This document shows, one piece after another, positions 14,199-26,800 of a stretch of DNA of 64,000 nucleotides (positions within the stretch are counted from its first letter, which is position 1; every line of letters starts with the position of its first letter). The translations under genes and the position numbers were made by a program. The notes beneath the pieces are model-generated. The model made no database searches and was not told the DNA's origin. It was given only the letters and a program-made list of their open reading frames with translations. Source of the stretch: Quercus robur (taxonomy: Eukaryota > Streptophyta > Magnoliopsida > Fagales > Fagaceae); NCBI RefSeq assembly GCF_932294415.1, contig NC_065538.1:50034343-50098342 (forward strand), in the 5' to 3' direction.

Positions 14199-14522
14199 AT
14201 TTTTCTGTAAAATCTGAGATTATGAACATGCAAATGGATTATGCTAATCAAATTCACATATACTTTCTCCTATAGTACCTTTCCCTTCTCTTTTTTTTTT
14301 TTTTTTTTTTTGGGTTTTGTTTTTGTTTTTTGTTTTTTTTTGTTTTACTAGAAAGAGCTGGTCCACATCTTTCAAAAGCGCGTGATGTGCACGTGCACAA
14401 CACTTTCATGGCTTGATTATAAGCCTGTGAGCTTCATGTCATGTCATGCACTTAAATTGTTGGGTTTTTTTTCCTAGTTGGGAATTTCTCGCGCTCCTCA
14501 AATTTCAGGGACATAGCTGAAA
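14199..14522. promoter_or_regulatory. Shared divergent promoter region between the Rho-N gene and DOT4
   Basis: Only 324 bp separate the two start codons, which point away from each other. The region has T-rich tracts (14291-14342) and no obvious TATA box. Both genes are predicted to act in plastid nucleic-acid metabolism, so a bidirectional promoter is plausible, but this is inference from layout. Confidence 0.55.
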
Positions 14523-17156
14523 ATGTTGATCACAGCCAATACCACACCAATCTTCTGGGTTTCTCTCCCTAACCATAATAATCCTAAAGAAAACCGTGTC
14601 ATGTCCCAAAATGGTTTCATTTTCTGTAAACCATTTTCAACGACCACTCTATCATCTACAAATTGGTATGGTTCTTGTACTACAACCCGTGCCTCAGCCT
14701 CACTCACCAAAACCACCATTCATGAAGTTACAGACGTAGATGCCAAAATTTGTAAATTCTATGAAGCGGGTAACTTGAAAAACGCCATGAAATTGCTTAG
14801 TGTGTCTCAAAAATCCGAGCTTGAGACCAATACATATTGTTCAGTTTTGCAGCTCTGTGCTGAACTTAAATCGCTAGAAGATGGTAAAAAGGTTCACTCG
14901 ATGATATGTTCTAATGGGTTAGTGGTTGATGGAGTTTTGGGTTCAAAACTTGTATTTATGTATGTGAAGTGTGGGGATTTGAGAGAAGGGAGGCGGGTTT
15001 TCGATAAGGTTGCTAATGAAAAGGTCTTTCTTTGGAATCTTATGATAAATGAGTACTCAAAGATTGGTGATTTTGGGGAAAGTATATGTTTGTTCATGAA
15101 GATGCAGGAGTTGGGTATTGAAGTGAATTCTCATACATTTTCTAGTGTTTTAAAGTGCTTTGCGGCCTTAGGAAATATAGAAGTTGGCCAACAGGTTCAT
15201 GGGTATTTGTTGAGATTGGGTTTTGGTTGTTATAACACAGTTGTGAATTCTCTGATTGCTTTCTACTTCAAGTGTGGAAGAGTTGAGAGTGCACAAAAGT
15301 TGTTCGATGAATTGGGTGATCGAGATGTTATATCTTGGAATTCTATGATAAGTGGGTATGCATTGAATGGTCTTGCAAAGAGGGGAATTGAGTTTTTCAA
15401 AGAGATGCTATGTTTGGGTGTTGGCGTAGATTTGGCAACAATAGTGAATGTTCTTGTGGCTTGTGCAAGTATTGGAACTCTTTTGGTCGGTAGAGCAGTT
15501 CATGCTTTTGCAATAAAATCTTGTTTTGATGGAGAACTCATGTTCAACAATACTTTGCTGGACATGTATTCAAAATGTGGTGATTTGGATGCTGCAACTC
15601 AAGTTTTTGAGAAGATGGGCAAAAGAAGTGTAGTGTCGTGGACTTCAATGATGGCAGGTTTTGTCCGAGAAGGTTTATCTGATGGGGCAATAAGATTATT
15701 CAGTGAAATGGAAAGGAAAGGTGTTAGCCCTGATCTTTTTACCATCACAAGCGTCCTTCACGCTTGTGCTTGTAATGGCTCTTTGGAGAGTGGCAGGGAT
15801 GTACACACTTATATACAGGAAAAGAAAATGGACTCTAGTTTGTTTGTCTCTAATGCTCTCATGGATATGTATGCAAAATGTGGAAGCATGGAAGATGCTT
15901 ACTCTATTTTTTCTCAGATGCAAGTAAAGGATATTATCTCATGGAATACCATGATTGGGGGCTACTCAAAGAACTGTCTTCCCAATGAAGCTCTTAATTT
16001 GTTTGTTGAGATGCAACGAGTAATAAAACCCAACAGCATAACAATGGCCTGTATCCTTCCAGCCTGTGCCAGCTTAGCAGCTCTAGAAAGAGGACGAGAG
16101 ATTCATGGATACGTTTTGAGAAATGGATTTTTTTCAGATCATTATGTCAGTAATGCACTTGTTGACATGTATGTGAAGTGTGGGGTGCTAGTTCTTGCAC
16201 GTTTACTCTTTGACATGACTCCTTCAAAGGATCTTATCTCATGGACAGTAATGATTGCTGGATATGGCATGCACGGGTTTGGAAGTGAAGCTATTGCTAC
16301 CTTTAATGCAATGAGAAATGAAGGTGTTGAGCCTGATGAAGTTACCTTCATTTCTATACTTTATGCATGCAGTCATTCTGGATTACTTTCTGAAGGATGG
16401 AGGTTTTTTCATATAATGAGAAATGAATGCAATTTTGAGCCCAAGTTGGAGCATTATGCTTGTATGGTGGATCTTCTCGCTCGCGTTGGGAAGCTATCGA
16501 AGGCATATAAATTCATTGAAACGATGCCAATAAAACCAGATGCCACAATTTGGGGTGCCTTGCTCTGTGGGTGCAGGATCCACCATGATGTAAAACTAGC
16601 AGAGAAAGTCTCAGAACGTGTTTTTGAACTGGAGCCAGAGAACACAGGATATTATGTACTTTTAGCGAATATCTATGCTGAGGCAGAGAAGTGGGAAAAA
16701 GTTAAAATTTTGCGGGAGAAGATTGGTCGGCGAGGATTGAAAAAGAACCCAGGGTGTAGCTGGATAGAGATCAGAGGCAAAGTTTATGTATTTGTGGCTG
16801 GTGATAGTTCACACCCACAAACCAAGAAGATAGAGTCACTATTGAAGAGATTAAGAATGGAGATGAGGGAAGAAGGTTACTTTCCTAAGACAAGATATGC
16901 TTTGATTAATGCAGATGATATGGAGAAGGAAGTGGCTCTCTGTGGGCACAGTGAAAAGTTAGCCATGGCTTTTGGAATATTGAGCCTGCCTTATGGCAAA
17001 ACCATACGTGTGACCAAGAATCTGAGAGTATGTGGTGATTGTCATGAGATGGCCAAGTTCATGTCAAAGTCAGCTAGCAGGGAGATTGTCTTGAGAGATT
17101 CCAATCGCTTTCACCATTTCAAGGATGGCAACTGTTCTTGCAGAGGTTTCTGGTGA
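14523..17156 (+). CDS. DOT4: DYW-type pentatricopeptide repeat protein, DOT4-like
   Basis: This is a single uninterrupted 877-residue frame. The first about 75 residues are Ser/Thr-rich with few acidic residues, like a plastid transit peptide. From about residue 95 to 710 there are repeated PLS-class PPR motifs (for example NSMISGYALNGL and NALVDMYVKCGVLVLARLLF). These bind single-stranded RNA, each repeat reading about one base. E/E+ motifs follow (WGALLCGCRIHHDVKLAEKV). The C-terminal DYW cytidine-deaminase domain has the HSEKLAMAFG active-site motif at residue 809, CGDCH at about 837 and CSC near the end. It ends RGFW instead of DYW, as I recall for DOT4 itself. Arabidopsis DOT4 (At4g18750) edits the plastid rpoC1 transcript and affects leaf veins, so the same editing role is inferred. 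Absence of introns is normal for this family. Confidence 0.93.
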   Translation: MLITANTTPIFWVSLPNHNNPKENRVMSQNGFIFCKPFSTTTLSSTNWYGSCTTTRASASLTKTTIHEVTDVDAKICKFYEAGNLKNAMKLLSVSQKSELETNTYCSVLQLCAELKSLEDGKKVHSMICSNGLVVDGVLGSKLVFMYVKCGDLREGRRVFDKVANEKVFLWNLMINEYSKIGDFGESICLFMKMQELGIEVNSHTFSSVLKCFAALGNIEVGQQVHGYLLRLGFGCYNTVVNSLIAFYFKCGRVESAQKLFDELGDRDVISWNSMISGYALNGLAKRGIEFFKEMLCLGVGVDLATIVNVLVACASIGTLLVGRAVHAFAIKSCFDGELMFNNTLLDMYSKCGDLDAATQVFEKMGKRSVVSWTSMMAGFVREGLSDGAIRLFSEMERKGVSPDLFTITSVLHACACNGSLESGRDVHTYIQEKKMDSSLFVSNALMDMYAKCGSMEDAYSIFSQMQVKDIISWNTMIGGYSKNCLPNEALNLFVEMQRVIKPNSITMACILPACASLAALERGREIHGYVLRNGFFSDHYVSNALVDMYVKCGVLVLARLLFDMTPSKDLISWTVMIAGYGMHGFGSEAIATFNAMRNEGVEPDEVTFISILYACSHSGLLSEGWRFFHIMRNECNFEPKLEHYACMVDLLARVGKLSKAYKFIETMPIKPDATIWGALLCGCRIHHDVKLAEKVSERVFELEPENTGYYVLLANIYAEAEKWEKVKILREKIGRRGLKKNPGCSWIEIRGKVYVFVAGDSSHPQTKKIESLLKRLRMEMREEGYFPKTRYALINADDMEKEVALCGHSEKLAMAFGILSLPYGKTIRVTKNLRVCGDCHEMAKFMSKSASREIVLRDSNRFHHFKDGNCSCRGFW

Positions 17157-19381
17157 ATCAAGGGTGAGTAGGGGTTTGAATGTAAAGGAGTTATTATCTT
17201 AAAAGAGTTGCAAATCAAGTTGATTCTTAAGAAATGATTCATAAGTTGTTGTAAAATGGTTTGTTGACTGAGACAAACATGCTTGGATGAGGACTTATGG
17301 TTAAGATCTCTTATACATATTGGGTCACTTAAACAAAGACATAATTCACAGTTCAAACATTGTGATTGCACTTCTACATAGAGGCTCCCTATATGTCTCT
17401 TTACAGCCTGGAGGAGTTTATGAATCACGATGTCTCGCGTGAATGGAATTTTCTTGAAGAATCCTTCTTTTGATGGCTTTGTATATGGTCAACATGCAGG
17501 TTTTGTCTTGCATTGTAAGTAGCAGCATTTTCCTGTCTCAGTAGACCTTTGGAGGCATAATATTTAGTTCATATGAAAATAAACAGTTTGTCATTAATGC
17601 TAATCTCTGATTTGTATTCATAAATATTTTCTCCATTCTTGACAGGGGTACCATTACCAAAGCGAGGATGATCGATCTCTCTGGAAGAAAGCGTTGATTG
17701 TGTCCTTAGGAATTCTTTTTCCCTGCTGGGGAGTTGAAAAAAATTGAATTCCCCATCTTTATAATTGGAAGGATGGGAATTATTAAATGTGGAGCTGCAT
17801 AAAAGATTTCCAAAGTAGTTACTACCAACTTTGGAGGAGTCCTGAAAAATCTTCTAGGATGTAGAAAATGACGTTTTAACACTGATAAAAGCACGAAACT
17901 TTCTGCATATGATTTATTATCATAGGAAGGCCCATGTAAACAGTTCACTTGGAATCATTCTTGTATTGTCTCTAAAGGCATGTTTTAGTAATTTGGCTTC
18001 CACTTGCTTCTTTTCTCACTTTTTTTACTGCTCTTGTCCATCACAAGCCTTGGGAAACTGCTAAGCGTTGCAGGCCCACCAACGCAGACAGCAGACAGGT
18101 CAATGTGATGGGCCAGTCCTTGAATATGTACGATAAGATCTAATATTCCAGGGTTCAGACAATTTTATATTGTATGGTTATATTTTCATTGTTTTAATAT
18201 AGTATAAGGTTTGGACCACTATGACATGTTTTATGTGCTGCACAGCTCTCTGGTATGGTTGTAAGACAGAGGTCTTGTATTGTATTCTTCACAATGCAAA
18301 AAACAACTTTCTTTTGCACTTAGAGACAAGCATAAGTTAAATATGTTTAGACTTGCAAGTGTGATAGAATCATAGAAACACAATACTACGATTTCACAAA
18401 ATTGTTGTGTACCATCACAATGACATTGAGATTAAAGCAATTTGAGAAAAACAAGCTTTCCTATAATCTTTTATGATGCACTTGTGGATGATATTCTAGA
18501 CATTCACTTCTCCGTGGCTTTTACTCTCATATCTTCTTTGTAGTTATTTTTTTGGCCACGATTATTTCCTCATGTTGATAAATTACAATTATTAGTTCAC
18601 CAGTCCTCCTCCATGAACTTATTCCTGGTGGGCGAACTTTGAAGCTATTGGAGTAATGATTACTACCATAGGAATAAGTAGAACACACACAAACTGTAGA
18701 AATTTTTTTTTTCTTTTTCAAATGAGTTCTTTTTTGCCTACAACTTTTGTGCTTTTGCCACAACATTGACATAAGAAACTATGAACATTTGTTTATCACT
18801 TTCACATAGACCTCAATCAACCATGTAATGATTATGACAAAAATAGTGTTAATAGATTTTCTCTTGTAAATTTTTGCCATAAATTATTATTTTTCCCTTT
18901 CTATCAACTTTTTTAAGTCATCTTTCTGTGAGGATGGTATATGATTTATTAACATTAGGACAAGATATATGTTTATTGTAAATTAGGTTCAGCTTTCATA
19001 TTGCTGCTGAGATGCCATTCATGACTGCGCCTATGTGGCGGGGGTCCAAATAGCAAAATGCATAATGCAAAAACAGCTGCCTCTAATTATGGCATTGACA
19101 CATGAGTACATAAAACAGCTTTGCCATGTTAAAAAGTGTCCAGCACAAGGGTGTTGAGTAGATAGCAATTCATGTCGTACCTTTTAAGTGATGCACTAAG
19201 TTATGTACATTCTGTCTAGGAAGATTTATCCACAAGCACATTTGGTCCAGTTGAGGGTTGAGGCAGCATCATGTTAGTTTGTGGAATTTCATTTTGAAAT
19301 CTTAGTACAATCTAATCACCCTAAGATTTGCTTAGTTTTATGCCAAGTCCTGTAAAATAGCGTGGAAGTTTTTTTTTTTTT

Positions 19382-19412
<31 letters not shown>

Positions 19413-20852
19413 GTGGTATTTAAAGCAATTTGAAATGGTAAAAGTACTTCCCAGATACAAACCAAAAATGCAAGCTTAATTCTGATTGTTGAGTCAGCTA
19501 ACACAAAAACAATCCCTTGTTGGTGCACCATTTTAGAGCTGAAATTAGAATCTTCTAAGAATATATAGATTGTGTTGTGGTCGAAGGGCTGATGAGAAAA
19601 TCCCTATCTTCTAATCTCTGTTGTTATTCCAAGCTTTTAGCCATCTCAAACATTCTATCACCAGTAAAGGACAGAAAAGACAAGCAAGAAGAGCATTCAG
19701 TTGGATGGACATAATGATGCAGGGAAAAGGTTTACAGGGCCTGGATATATCAGGTTTCCAGTACCTGCTCAAAACAGATGCCACAATGCACAGGCAGTGT
19801 AGGATTTGGAGGTGGTGAGAATATTTGAATAGAGGCTGAAACTCAAAGCTATGGAAAACTAGGAAAGAAAAGCAAAGAGGAAATCAAGAAAATGGCAAAG
19901 AATAAAAAGAAGACAGTTAAAGAAGCTGGTAGGTTTATGGTTCTAACAATTGATTCATAGGGTCCAGTCAAAATCACTATACATTTCAGATTTTCATCAA
20001 GAAAGGAGAGAGAACTTGAATTAACCATTGAATTCATATGGTCCAGTCAAAATCACTATACATTTCAGATTCTCATCAAGAAAGGAGAGAGAACTTGAAT
20101 TAACCATCTAATAACATTTACATTGAGAACATGGTTAGTTGGGTCAGAGACATCTATTGTCATTCTCCATTTTACAACTCATCAACCATCACCAGCTTGT
20201 TCATTGTCTATTCAGGGTCGTACATATATAATTATAATTTGTTTTAATGAGTGTGTGTGACAGAAAATTATCCTCCTATATCACCAATTAAAAAAAAAAG
20301 TCATCCTATTTATCACCATCACCTAAAATAATTGCAATTTTCTTGTAATGATTTGTTCACCTATAAAAGGGAAAGGCCATGAATTTTTAGACGGAGAGGA
20401 ATGAGAGATGAGTAGAGGTAATGGAACAGAAGGTATTTAATTACTTTCTTTGGAATTTTTAAAAAATGATAATAATATTAATAATAAATGGAAGAGGGAA
20501 AGGGTTCATTTCAAATCTCTCATTTTTAATTTCTCCAAATTGAAAGTATTTGGAAAAGGAAAGAAGCGATTCCACTAATATTAAAAATTAACAATTAAAA
20601 AAAAATGTCAAATTTACCCAATTAATGCCAATTTATATATATTTCTTTAAATTGAACAAAAGATGGATATTATTGTCAATTTATATGATGTCTTATCATT
20701 TCCTCTCAATCCCATTTTAATTTTTAAAACATGCAAACAAATGGAAGAGATATCAATTCCCCTCCTCCTACTTAATTTTCAAAATATTCAAAAAGGGTAA
20801 GCAATAATCCTTCCCTTTCAATCTCCTTCTCCCTTGTAGCCTCTACATTGTC
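17157..20852. other. DOT4 3' flank and intergenic DNA
   Basis: The first part is probably DOT4 3' UTR. No other gene was recognised. Low-complexity features include an adjoining poly-T and poly-G tract at about 19370-19415 and a 79-bp tandem duplication at 19953. A 65-codon open frame at 19621 has no recognisable homology. Confidence 0.55.
19953..20109. repeat. 79-bp tandem duplication, two copies
   Basis: The block starting ATTCATA-GGTCCAGTCAAAA is repeated with a period of 79 bp and only about three differences. No function is evident. Confidence 0.85.
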
Positions 20853-20860
20853 AAATTTAT

Positions 20861-21033
20861 GAGTAATTTTTAAGTACTTCTGGAGCACAGAGAGTACGAG
20901 CACAGAGAATGGTACTCCTTCCTCTCACATTCATGATGTGGTCAACTCATTAAATTCATGGTGAGATCTACCATGAATATAAGAAGAGGGAGTACCATAT
21001 TTTTGTACTCTGAAAGTACCTAAGAATTTTTCT
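20861..21033. mobile_element. MITE, family 1 copy a (8-9-bp target-site duplication)
   Basis: A 173-bp element with imperfect inverted ends: AATTTTTAAGTACTTCTGGA on the left and, read inward from the right, AATTCTTAGGTACTTTCAGA. It is flanked by AAATTTAT at 20853-20860 and 21034-21041. The interior is itself palindromic around CATTCATGATG and ACCATGAATAT. A related copy is at 41611. The duplication length suggests an hAT or Mutator-type parent. Confidence 0.75.
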
Positions 21034-21163
21034 AAATTTATATGATGTTTGATCATTTCTCCTTAATCTCATTTAAATTTTTAAAGCATCTAAACAAATG
21101 GGAGGGATATCTATTCCCCTCCTTTTACTTAATTTTTAAACATACTTAATTTTAAAAGTTAAA

Positions 21164-21302
21164 GGCTCGTTTGATAGAGTAGTTTGAGTAACATTGTTTG
21201 AATTTTTTTGAAATACGTATTGGTAAAAAAATGTGTAAAAATGCATGTAATATTATTTAAAAACTGAAAACATATTACTAAAATGTTCTACCAAACGAGC
21301 CC
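21164..21302. mobile_element. MITE with GGCTCGTTTG inverted ends
   Basis: A 139-bp element that starts GGCTCGTTTGATAGA and ends CTACCAAACGAGCCC, which are inverted repeats of each other. TAAA lies on both sides. It has no coding capacity. Confidence 0.65.
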
Positions 21303-22180
21303 TAAAACATTCAAAAAGGGGAAGGGACAATCATTCCCTTTCTACCCTCTTCTCTCTCTCTCTCTCTCTCTCAACTTCCAAATATACTGGGACGCACACG
21401 TAAATTACCTTTTTTTTTTTTTTTGTGCTAATATTAGCAATAAATACCTAGTACAGCTGTACAGGTGAAAGTTCCTAAATTACAAATCTAGAGCCTAAAA
21501 TATTGTGAATCATTGTTTTAGGCTTGTAGCACACGGGCGCTCATAACAGCCATGAAGACCTCCTCATGGAATTTCCTTTGACTACATAAATATACTGAGG
21601 AAAAAAGAAAAAAAAAAAAAAAAACCTGAACACCCTCATTCTATTATCATAGACTTAATCGATACCAACAATATAAATGAAAATCACTGTAATACTAAAG
21701 TATGGCTTCACTGTACTAAAGAAAGAGTAAATGGACAACAAACCAACACAATTTAAGCTCATAAGGATGAATTGAGTAGCTGACTAATATATAAGTGTGA
21801 AAAGGTAAATGCGTGTAGCTCAAGAAAAAAGTACATACTCAGGAATAAAACACCAACGACTTTCCCCTCTATGGCACATTAATAATGCAACCAAGTGAAT
21901 ACACCTATCAGACAAATTGAAACCCCACTACTCTTTTTCCCCCATCAAATGATCACATCAGCAAAAAAAATAACACACCAATTCAATGATTGCTCTCTCC
22001 TTTTTTTTGTTTTTTGTTTTTTTTACCGTTGCACCTACTCTTCTTCATCATTAAAGTGTATATAATAAATGAATCAAACTCATCTCTAACAACCAATATT
22101 TCCCTAATCTAATAAGTAACCAAAAAATAAAATTATAAAAAATAAAAGCAAAAAAGCAAAAAATGGTTCTTCTCCTTTCT
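21303..22180. other. RLP51 3' flank, low complexity
   Basis: AT-rich sequence with a (CT)n run at about 21350 and several A runs. The part next to 22180 is probably the 3' UTR of the minus-strand RLP51-like gene. Nothing else is recognised. Confidence 0.55.
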
Positions 22181-23584
22181 TTAACGACACCATTTTGAGA
22201 GAAGAACTAGGAAAACAATAAGAAAGACTATAGAAGAAAGCCCAATTGCCACACCAAGAACAACCTTACTTGGTCCATGATGATGCTCCTTCTTGTTACT
22301 TGAATCACTCCCATCACTCTCATCATAATCCGAATCACTGCTACTTTCATCTGCTGAAGAATCCGCCTTAGAGGCCGGTGGTGACATAGGCAACCCATGC
22401 TTATCACAAGGCGCAATCCCAAGCTTCAACTTTGATGACAGAACCGAATGGTTATAGCACAAGTTAGTGTTCCCACCAACCTTAAACACAGCCAACCTCT
22501 TAATGAAACTCCCGTTGAAAGGCATTACCCCTTGAAACTCGTTGTTTGCTAGATTCAAGTACTTCAAGCTCTTCAACTCAGAGAGAAACCTCGGAATAGT
22601 CCCATTGAACTGGTTTGAGCTCAGATCAACATGAACCAAACCTGGTATAGCTGACATCGAGTCTGGGATCGAACCTGACAACGAGTTGGATGCTAAAGAC
22701 ACGTTCTTCAGCGAAATCAGGTCCCCAAACGAAGTGGGTATTTCACCATCAAGCGCATTCGATGAAAGATTTAAAGACTCGAGGTTTTCAAGTAGTGTAA
22801 CCGAAGTGGGTATCTTTCCTCTGAGCTTATTAGCTGAAAGATCGATGTGGGTAAAGTTCAGATTCAAGTGTTTTGGAATGTAACCGGTGAGATTGGCGTG
22901 TGAGATGGTAATGGAAGTGAGTTTCTTCATGTTGCCGAGAATGACAAAAGGGCCAGAGGCACTGATGATAGTGGAAGAGATAGTGAGGTCAGTGAGGTTT
23001 TGGAGGCGAGAGAGCCAGACACCAGTGAGTCTTTTGAGGGACTTGATGCAAGTGAAGGAGTGGAGAGAGGAAGAAAGGTCAGAGGGAAAGCGAATGGGGG
23101 AGATGGGACAGTTGAGGAAGGAGAGAGAGTGAAGAGAAGAGAGAGATTTGAGGGCAGTGAAGGAGAGAGCTACATCGTCTGAGGAACAGTTTGAGAGAGT
23201 GAGAGAGAGGAGGTGACGAAAAGGTTTGGAAGAGTCACAAAGTAAAGTGGCATTGTTTTTGGGTTGGCAAGGGTCTTTGGAAGTTGGGATGTTGAGGGAT
23301 TGTAAGGCTCTCAGTTGTTTTGGGTCTAGAGTGGAGGAAGAAGAGGAAGAGGGTGATGAAGGTGAAGGTGAAGAAGGTGTGGTTGGAGTTGGAGAAGATT
23401 CAGGGGAGGGTATGGTTGGAGTTGGAGAAGATTTGGGTGAGGGTGTAGGTGGGAGAGAGATAGGTGGAGAGTGAGTTTTGGTGGTGGTGTTGGTGGCGGC
23501 GGCGGCGGCGTTGGAGAAGAGGAGGAGGAGAGTGAAGAAGAATGGTAAAGGAAATGGTTGTGGTAGTGGTGATGAAGGTGACAT
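22181..23584 (-). CDS. RLP51: Leucine-rich-repeat receptor-like protein, RLP51/SNC2-like
   Basis: An intronless 467-residue frame. Residues 1-29 form a secretion signal ([16 protein letters not shown]). A Pro/Ser/Thr-rich, extensin-like stretch to about residue 86 may contact the cell wall. An LRR cap follows ([16 protein letters not shown]) and then about eight leucine-rich repeats, with typical units such as [20 protein letters not shown] and [20 protein letters not shown]. After a Ser/Asp-rich juxtamembrane stretch comes one transmembrane helix near the C-terminus ([20 protein letters not shown]) with a very short basic tail and no kinase, which defines a receptor-like protein. The helix has a GVAIG (GxxxG) motif. 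In Arabidopsis RLP51 (SNC2, At4g18760) a GxxxG mutation gives constitutive immunity. The role as a surface immune receptor working with a partner kinase is inferred from this relative and from the matching gene order. Confidence 0.88.
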   Translation of the reverse strand: MSPSSPLPQPFPLPFFFTLLLLFSNAAAAATNTTTKTHSPPISLPPTPSPKSSPTPTIPSPESSPTPTTPSSPSPSSPSSSSSSTLDPKQLRALQSLNIPTSKDPCQPKNNATLLCDSSKPFRHLLSLTLSNCSSDDVALSFTALKSLSSLHSLSFLNCPISPIRFPSDLSSSLHSFTCIKSLKRLTGVWLSRLQNLTDLTISSTIISASGPFVILGNMKKLTSITISHANLTGYIPKHLNLNFTHIDLSANKLRGKIPTSVTLLENLESLNLSSNALDGEIPTSFGDLISLKNVSLASNSLSGSIPDSMSAIPGLVHVDLSSNQFNGTIPRFLSELKSLKYLNLANNEFQGVMPFNGSFIKRLAVFKVGGNTNLCYNHSVLSSKLKLGIAPCDKHGLPMSPPASKADSSADESSSDSDYDESDGSDSSNKKEHHHGPSKVVLGVAIGLSSIVFLIVFLVLLSKWCR

Positions 23585-23850
23585 TGTTGTTTGTGTCAGG
23601 GAGAGAGAGAGAGTGAGCTGAGTTAGGCTTAGGAGAATGTGAGGGATTTAAGCATGTACTGATGTTTGTGTTGGGAAAGTAGGAAGATTAGCTTTTTTAG
23701 TTTTGTGTGACAGTTGTGACTGTACTTTTCTACCCTTGGATTTCCATATATTTACTGTAAAGCTCTCTCCTTTCCTTTCCTGTTCCAATTTTTTATATTG
23801 CCACTTGCCACGTTATTTTTTTGGTTTTCCACTTTTCTCTTTCTCTTTAT
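23585..23850 (-). promoter_or_regulatory. RLP51 5' leader and promoter region
   Basis: Upstream sequence of the RLP51-like gene up to the 3' end of a LINE. A GAGAGAGAGA tract lies just before the start codon. No clear TATA box was identified. Confidence 0.4.
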
Positions 23851-23852
23851 GT

Positions 23853-26800
23853 TTTTTTTTTTTTTTCTTTTTCTTTTTTGTGAAACAGGTAAGAAATTTT
23901 ATTTAAAGCAAATCAAATTGAAAGACATCCTCTAAATCACGTGATAGATCTTCTAACCACACATCCAAATCTGCAGATACAATTGCTCTATGAATAAGGA
24001 AATGAGCAAGCTTATTGCTCTCCCTCTTAACATGATAAAAACTACAATTAAAATGAGATACCAAACGATGAATATCAGTAATTATATTCCCAAACAAAGT
24101 CCTTGAAGGCTTGGTAGCACCAAGAGCTTGGATAACCCTCAAAGAATCACCCTTCACCTCCACGGATTATAGACATAGCTCCTGTGCAATTACTACTGCT
24201 CTTCTAGCAGCTAAAGCTTCCACCATGTTCACAGAACCCAGAAGCACTCAACGTACCAATGATCATCCCCCCCGAGTCCTTGATAACCACCCCAAGACCA
24301 GCACAAGCCTGCTCTTTAAACAAAGCTCCATCAAAATTAACTTTGAACAAACCAGAGGCAGGTGGCTTCCACTGAGTATCCCCACTTCAAATAGCCATCT
24401 GAGGGATTTTTTTATGCACATCATGAAACTCCTTTAGCAACGCAGAAGCCTGATGACACAAATACTCCACACAACCATGGCAAAGAGCTTCATTGACTTG
24501 GAAGAAAACTCCCCACATAGAAAATGAAAAACATCTTCAAATGTGGAAAACTTCTTTGAACGCAGAGAAGAAAAACACTGGTCAGACATCCAAATGGCCT
24601 TAGCCGAATCGCACAGCCACAGAGCATGGACACTATCTTTAGTTAAGTCACGACACTGCTCACAGAGGCTATTAGTCACCACGTGCCGTTTGAACAAACT
24701 CAGCTTAGTAGGCAGCGCCTCTCAGACAGCTCTCCATAAGAAATGTCGAACTTTCTGAGGCACCCGAAGCTTCCAGATGCCATGCCACAACCCTTTACCC
24801 AACTCCACATACGAAGGACTAGGCAAGTTCTATCTACTGAGCTCCACAAACAGTCTATACGCACTCCAAACCGAGTAAATATCATCAGAAGACAAAGGCC
24901 AGACCAGCGTATCCAAATCGACAAATTGATTAATTGGTATGCCTTTGATAACTTCGGCCTCTCAAGGATAAAAATATAAGTCAATAAGCTCTTCATTCCA
25001 TCTCTTGGACTTGGGCAGAAATAGATCACTAACTACCTGAAGGGACTGATCCCATTGCAGAGATACAACACATCCACCCCCTGCTGAAGGCAGCCAACGA
25101 TGCTGCCAAATTGAAATATCTTTCCTATCACCCACCCTCCACCTAGCTCCCTTTAAAACCCCTTCTCTAGCTTGCAAAATACTACACCAAGTGTAGGAAC
25201 ACCTCGATGATTCCTTAGCATCAAAGATAAAACTGGACTGAAAATATTTAGCCCGAAAAACCTTATACACCAAGGAATTTCTATCATGAAACAAACGCCA
25301 TACTTGTTTTCCCAACATAGCATCATTAAACATCCTAAGATCCCGAAATCTCATTCCTCCTACAGATTTAGAGGAACAAAGAGTCTCCCATCGAACCAAA
25401 TGAATTTTCCTAGAATTTTCAGAACAATCCCACCAAAACTTCCTGATCATAGGTTCAATATCTTTGAGCAAACCAATAGGAAGACAAAAGACACTTATAG
25501 AATAAGTAGGGATGGATTGAACCACTGCCTTGATCATAATTTCCTTACCGGCCTGAGAAAGTAATTTCTCCTTCCATCCTTGCATACGATACCAAATCCT
25601 CTCCTTGATGTGATTGAAGCAAACTTTTTTCTAACGTCCAACAAAGGATGGAAGCCCTAAATATTTCTCATAATTCTTGATAGCAGGCACCCCTAACATA
25701 ACCTTTAAGTCTTCCTGAACCTCCTCAGAAGTATTCCTACTAAAGAAAGCGGTCTAATCAAAATTGACTTGTTGCCTTGAGGCAGCTTCATACCAAGCCA
25801 AAATGTTCTGAATTTTAGCACAATCTAAAGGTGTTGCTCTTCAAAATAACAAGCAATCATTTGCAAAGAAAAGATGAGAAATTTTTGGCCTAGCTCTACA
25901 AATAGAATACCCTCGAATATCACCATCACAAGCAGCTTTAGAAAGAAGAGTGTTCAAACCTTCCGCACAAAATAAGAATAAAAAAGGAGAAAGAGGATCC
26001 CCTTGTCTTAAACCCCTTGAAGGACGAATCAGACCCTGAGGCTCACCATTCACTAGAATTGAGTACGAGACTGTAGTCACACATTGCATAATCAAGGCAA
26101 CCCACAATTCATTGAAACCCATCTTTAAGAGGATCTTCTCCAGAAAAATCCATTCAACTCTATCATAAGCCTTACTCATATTAAGTTTTAAGGCCATGAA
26201 ACCTGTCTTGCCCGAACATTGAGTTTTCATATGATGCAAAGTCTCAAAGGCAATCAATATATTGTCAGTAATAACTCTATCAACAATAAAAGCACTCTGG
26301 GCTTCTGAAATAATAGAGTTCAAGATAGGTTTCAGTTTATTTGCAATAACTTTACTCAATATTTTATAAATAACATTACAAAGACTGATAAGCCTAAATT
26401 GAGCAACAGTTTCAGGGTTATTTACCTTAGGAATCAAAGTAATGAAAGTGTGATTAATGGACTTAAGAAAAGTACCATAATTAAGGCAAGAGAGTATCGC
26501 ATCAGAGATCTCCATTCCAATATCGAGCCAAAATTTCTGATAAAAAATGGGAGGCATCCCATTCGGACCTAGGGCCTTTAGGAGGGCCATCTGTTTAATT
26601 GCAACATCCACCTCCTTACACAAATAGGGCATAGTTAGGGCAGCATTCATAGAATCATCAACAACGGATTGAACCCCTGCTAAAATTCTCTCCAAATTTG
26701 TTGGGTTGGAAGAAGTAAAAAGCCAAGCATAGAAATCAACAAAAAGGTCAGCCACTACCTTTTCATCCGTAACCCATGCACCATCCCCATCCCAAACCCC

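Noticed and set aside
13950-14229. Longer reading of the Rho-N first exon past the splice donor
   Set aside because: A good donor (AAAG|gtatca) and matching phase with the next exon support splicing, and the read-through is low-complexity proline.
19621-19818. 65-codon open frame as a possible small gene
   Set aside because: No domain, signal or splice context; the frame is short enough to occur by chance.
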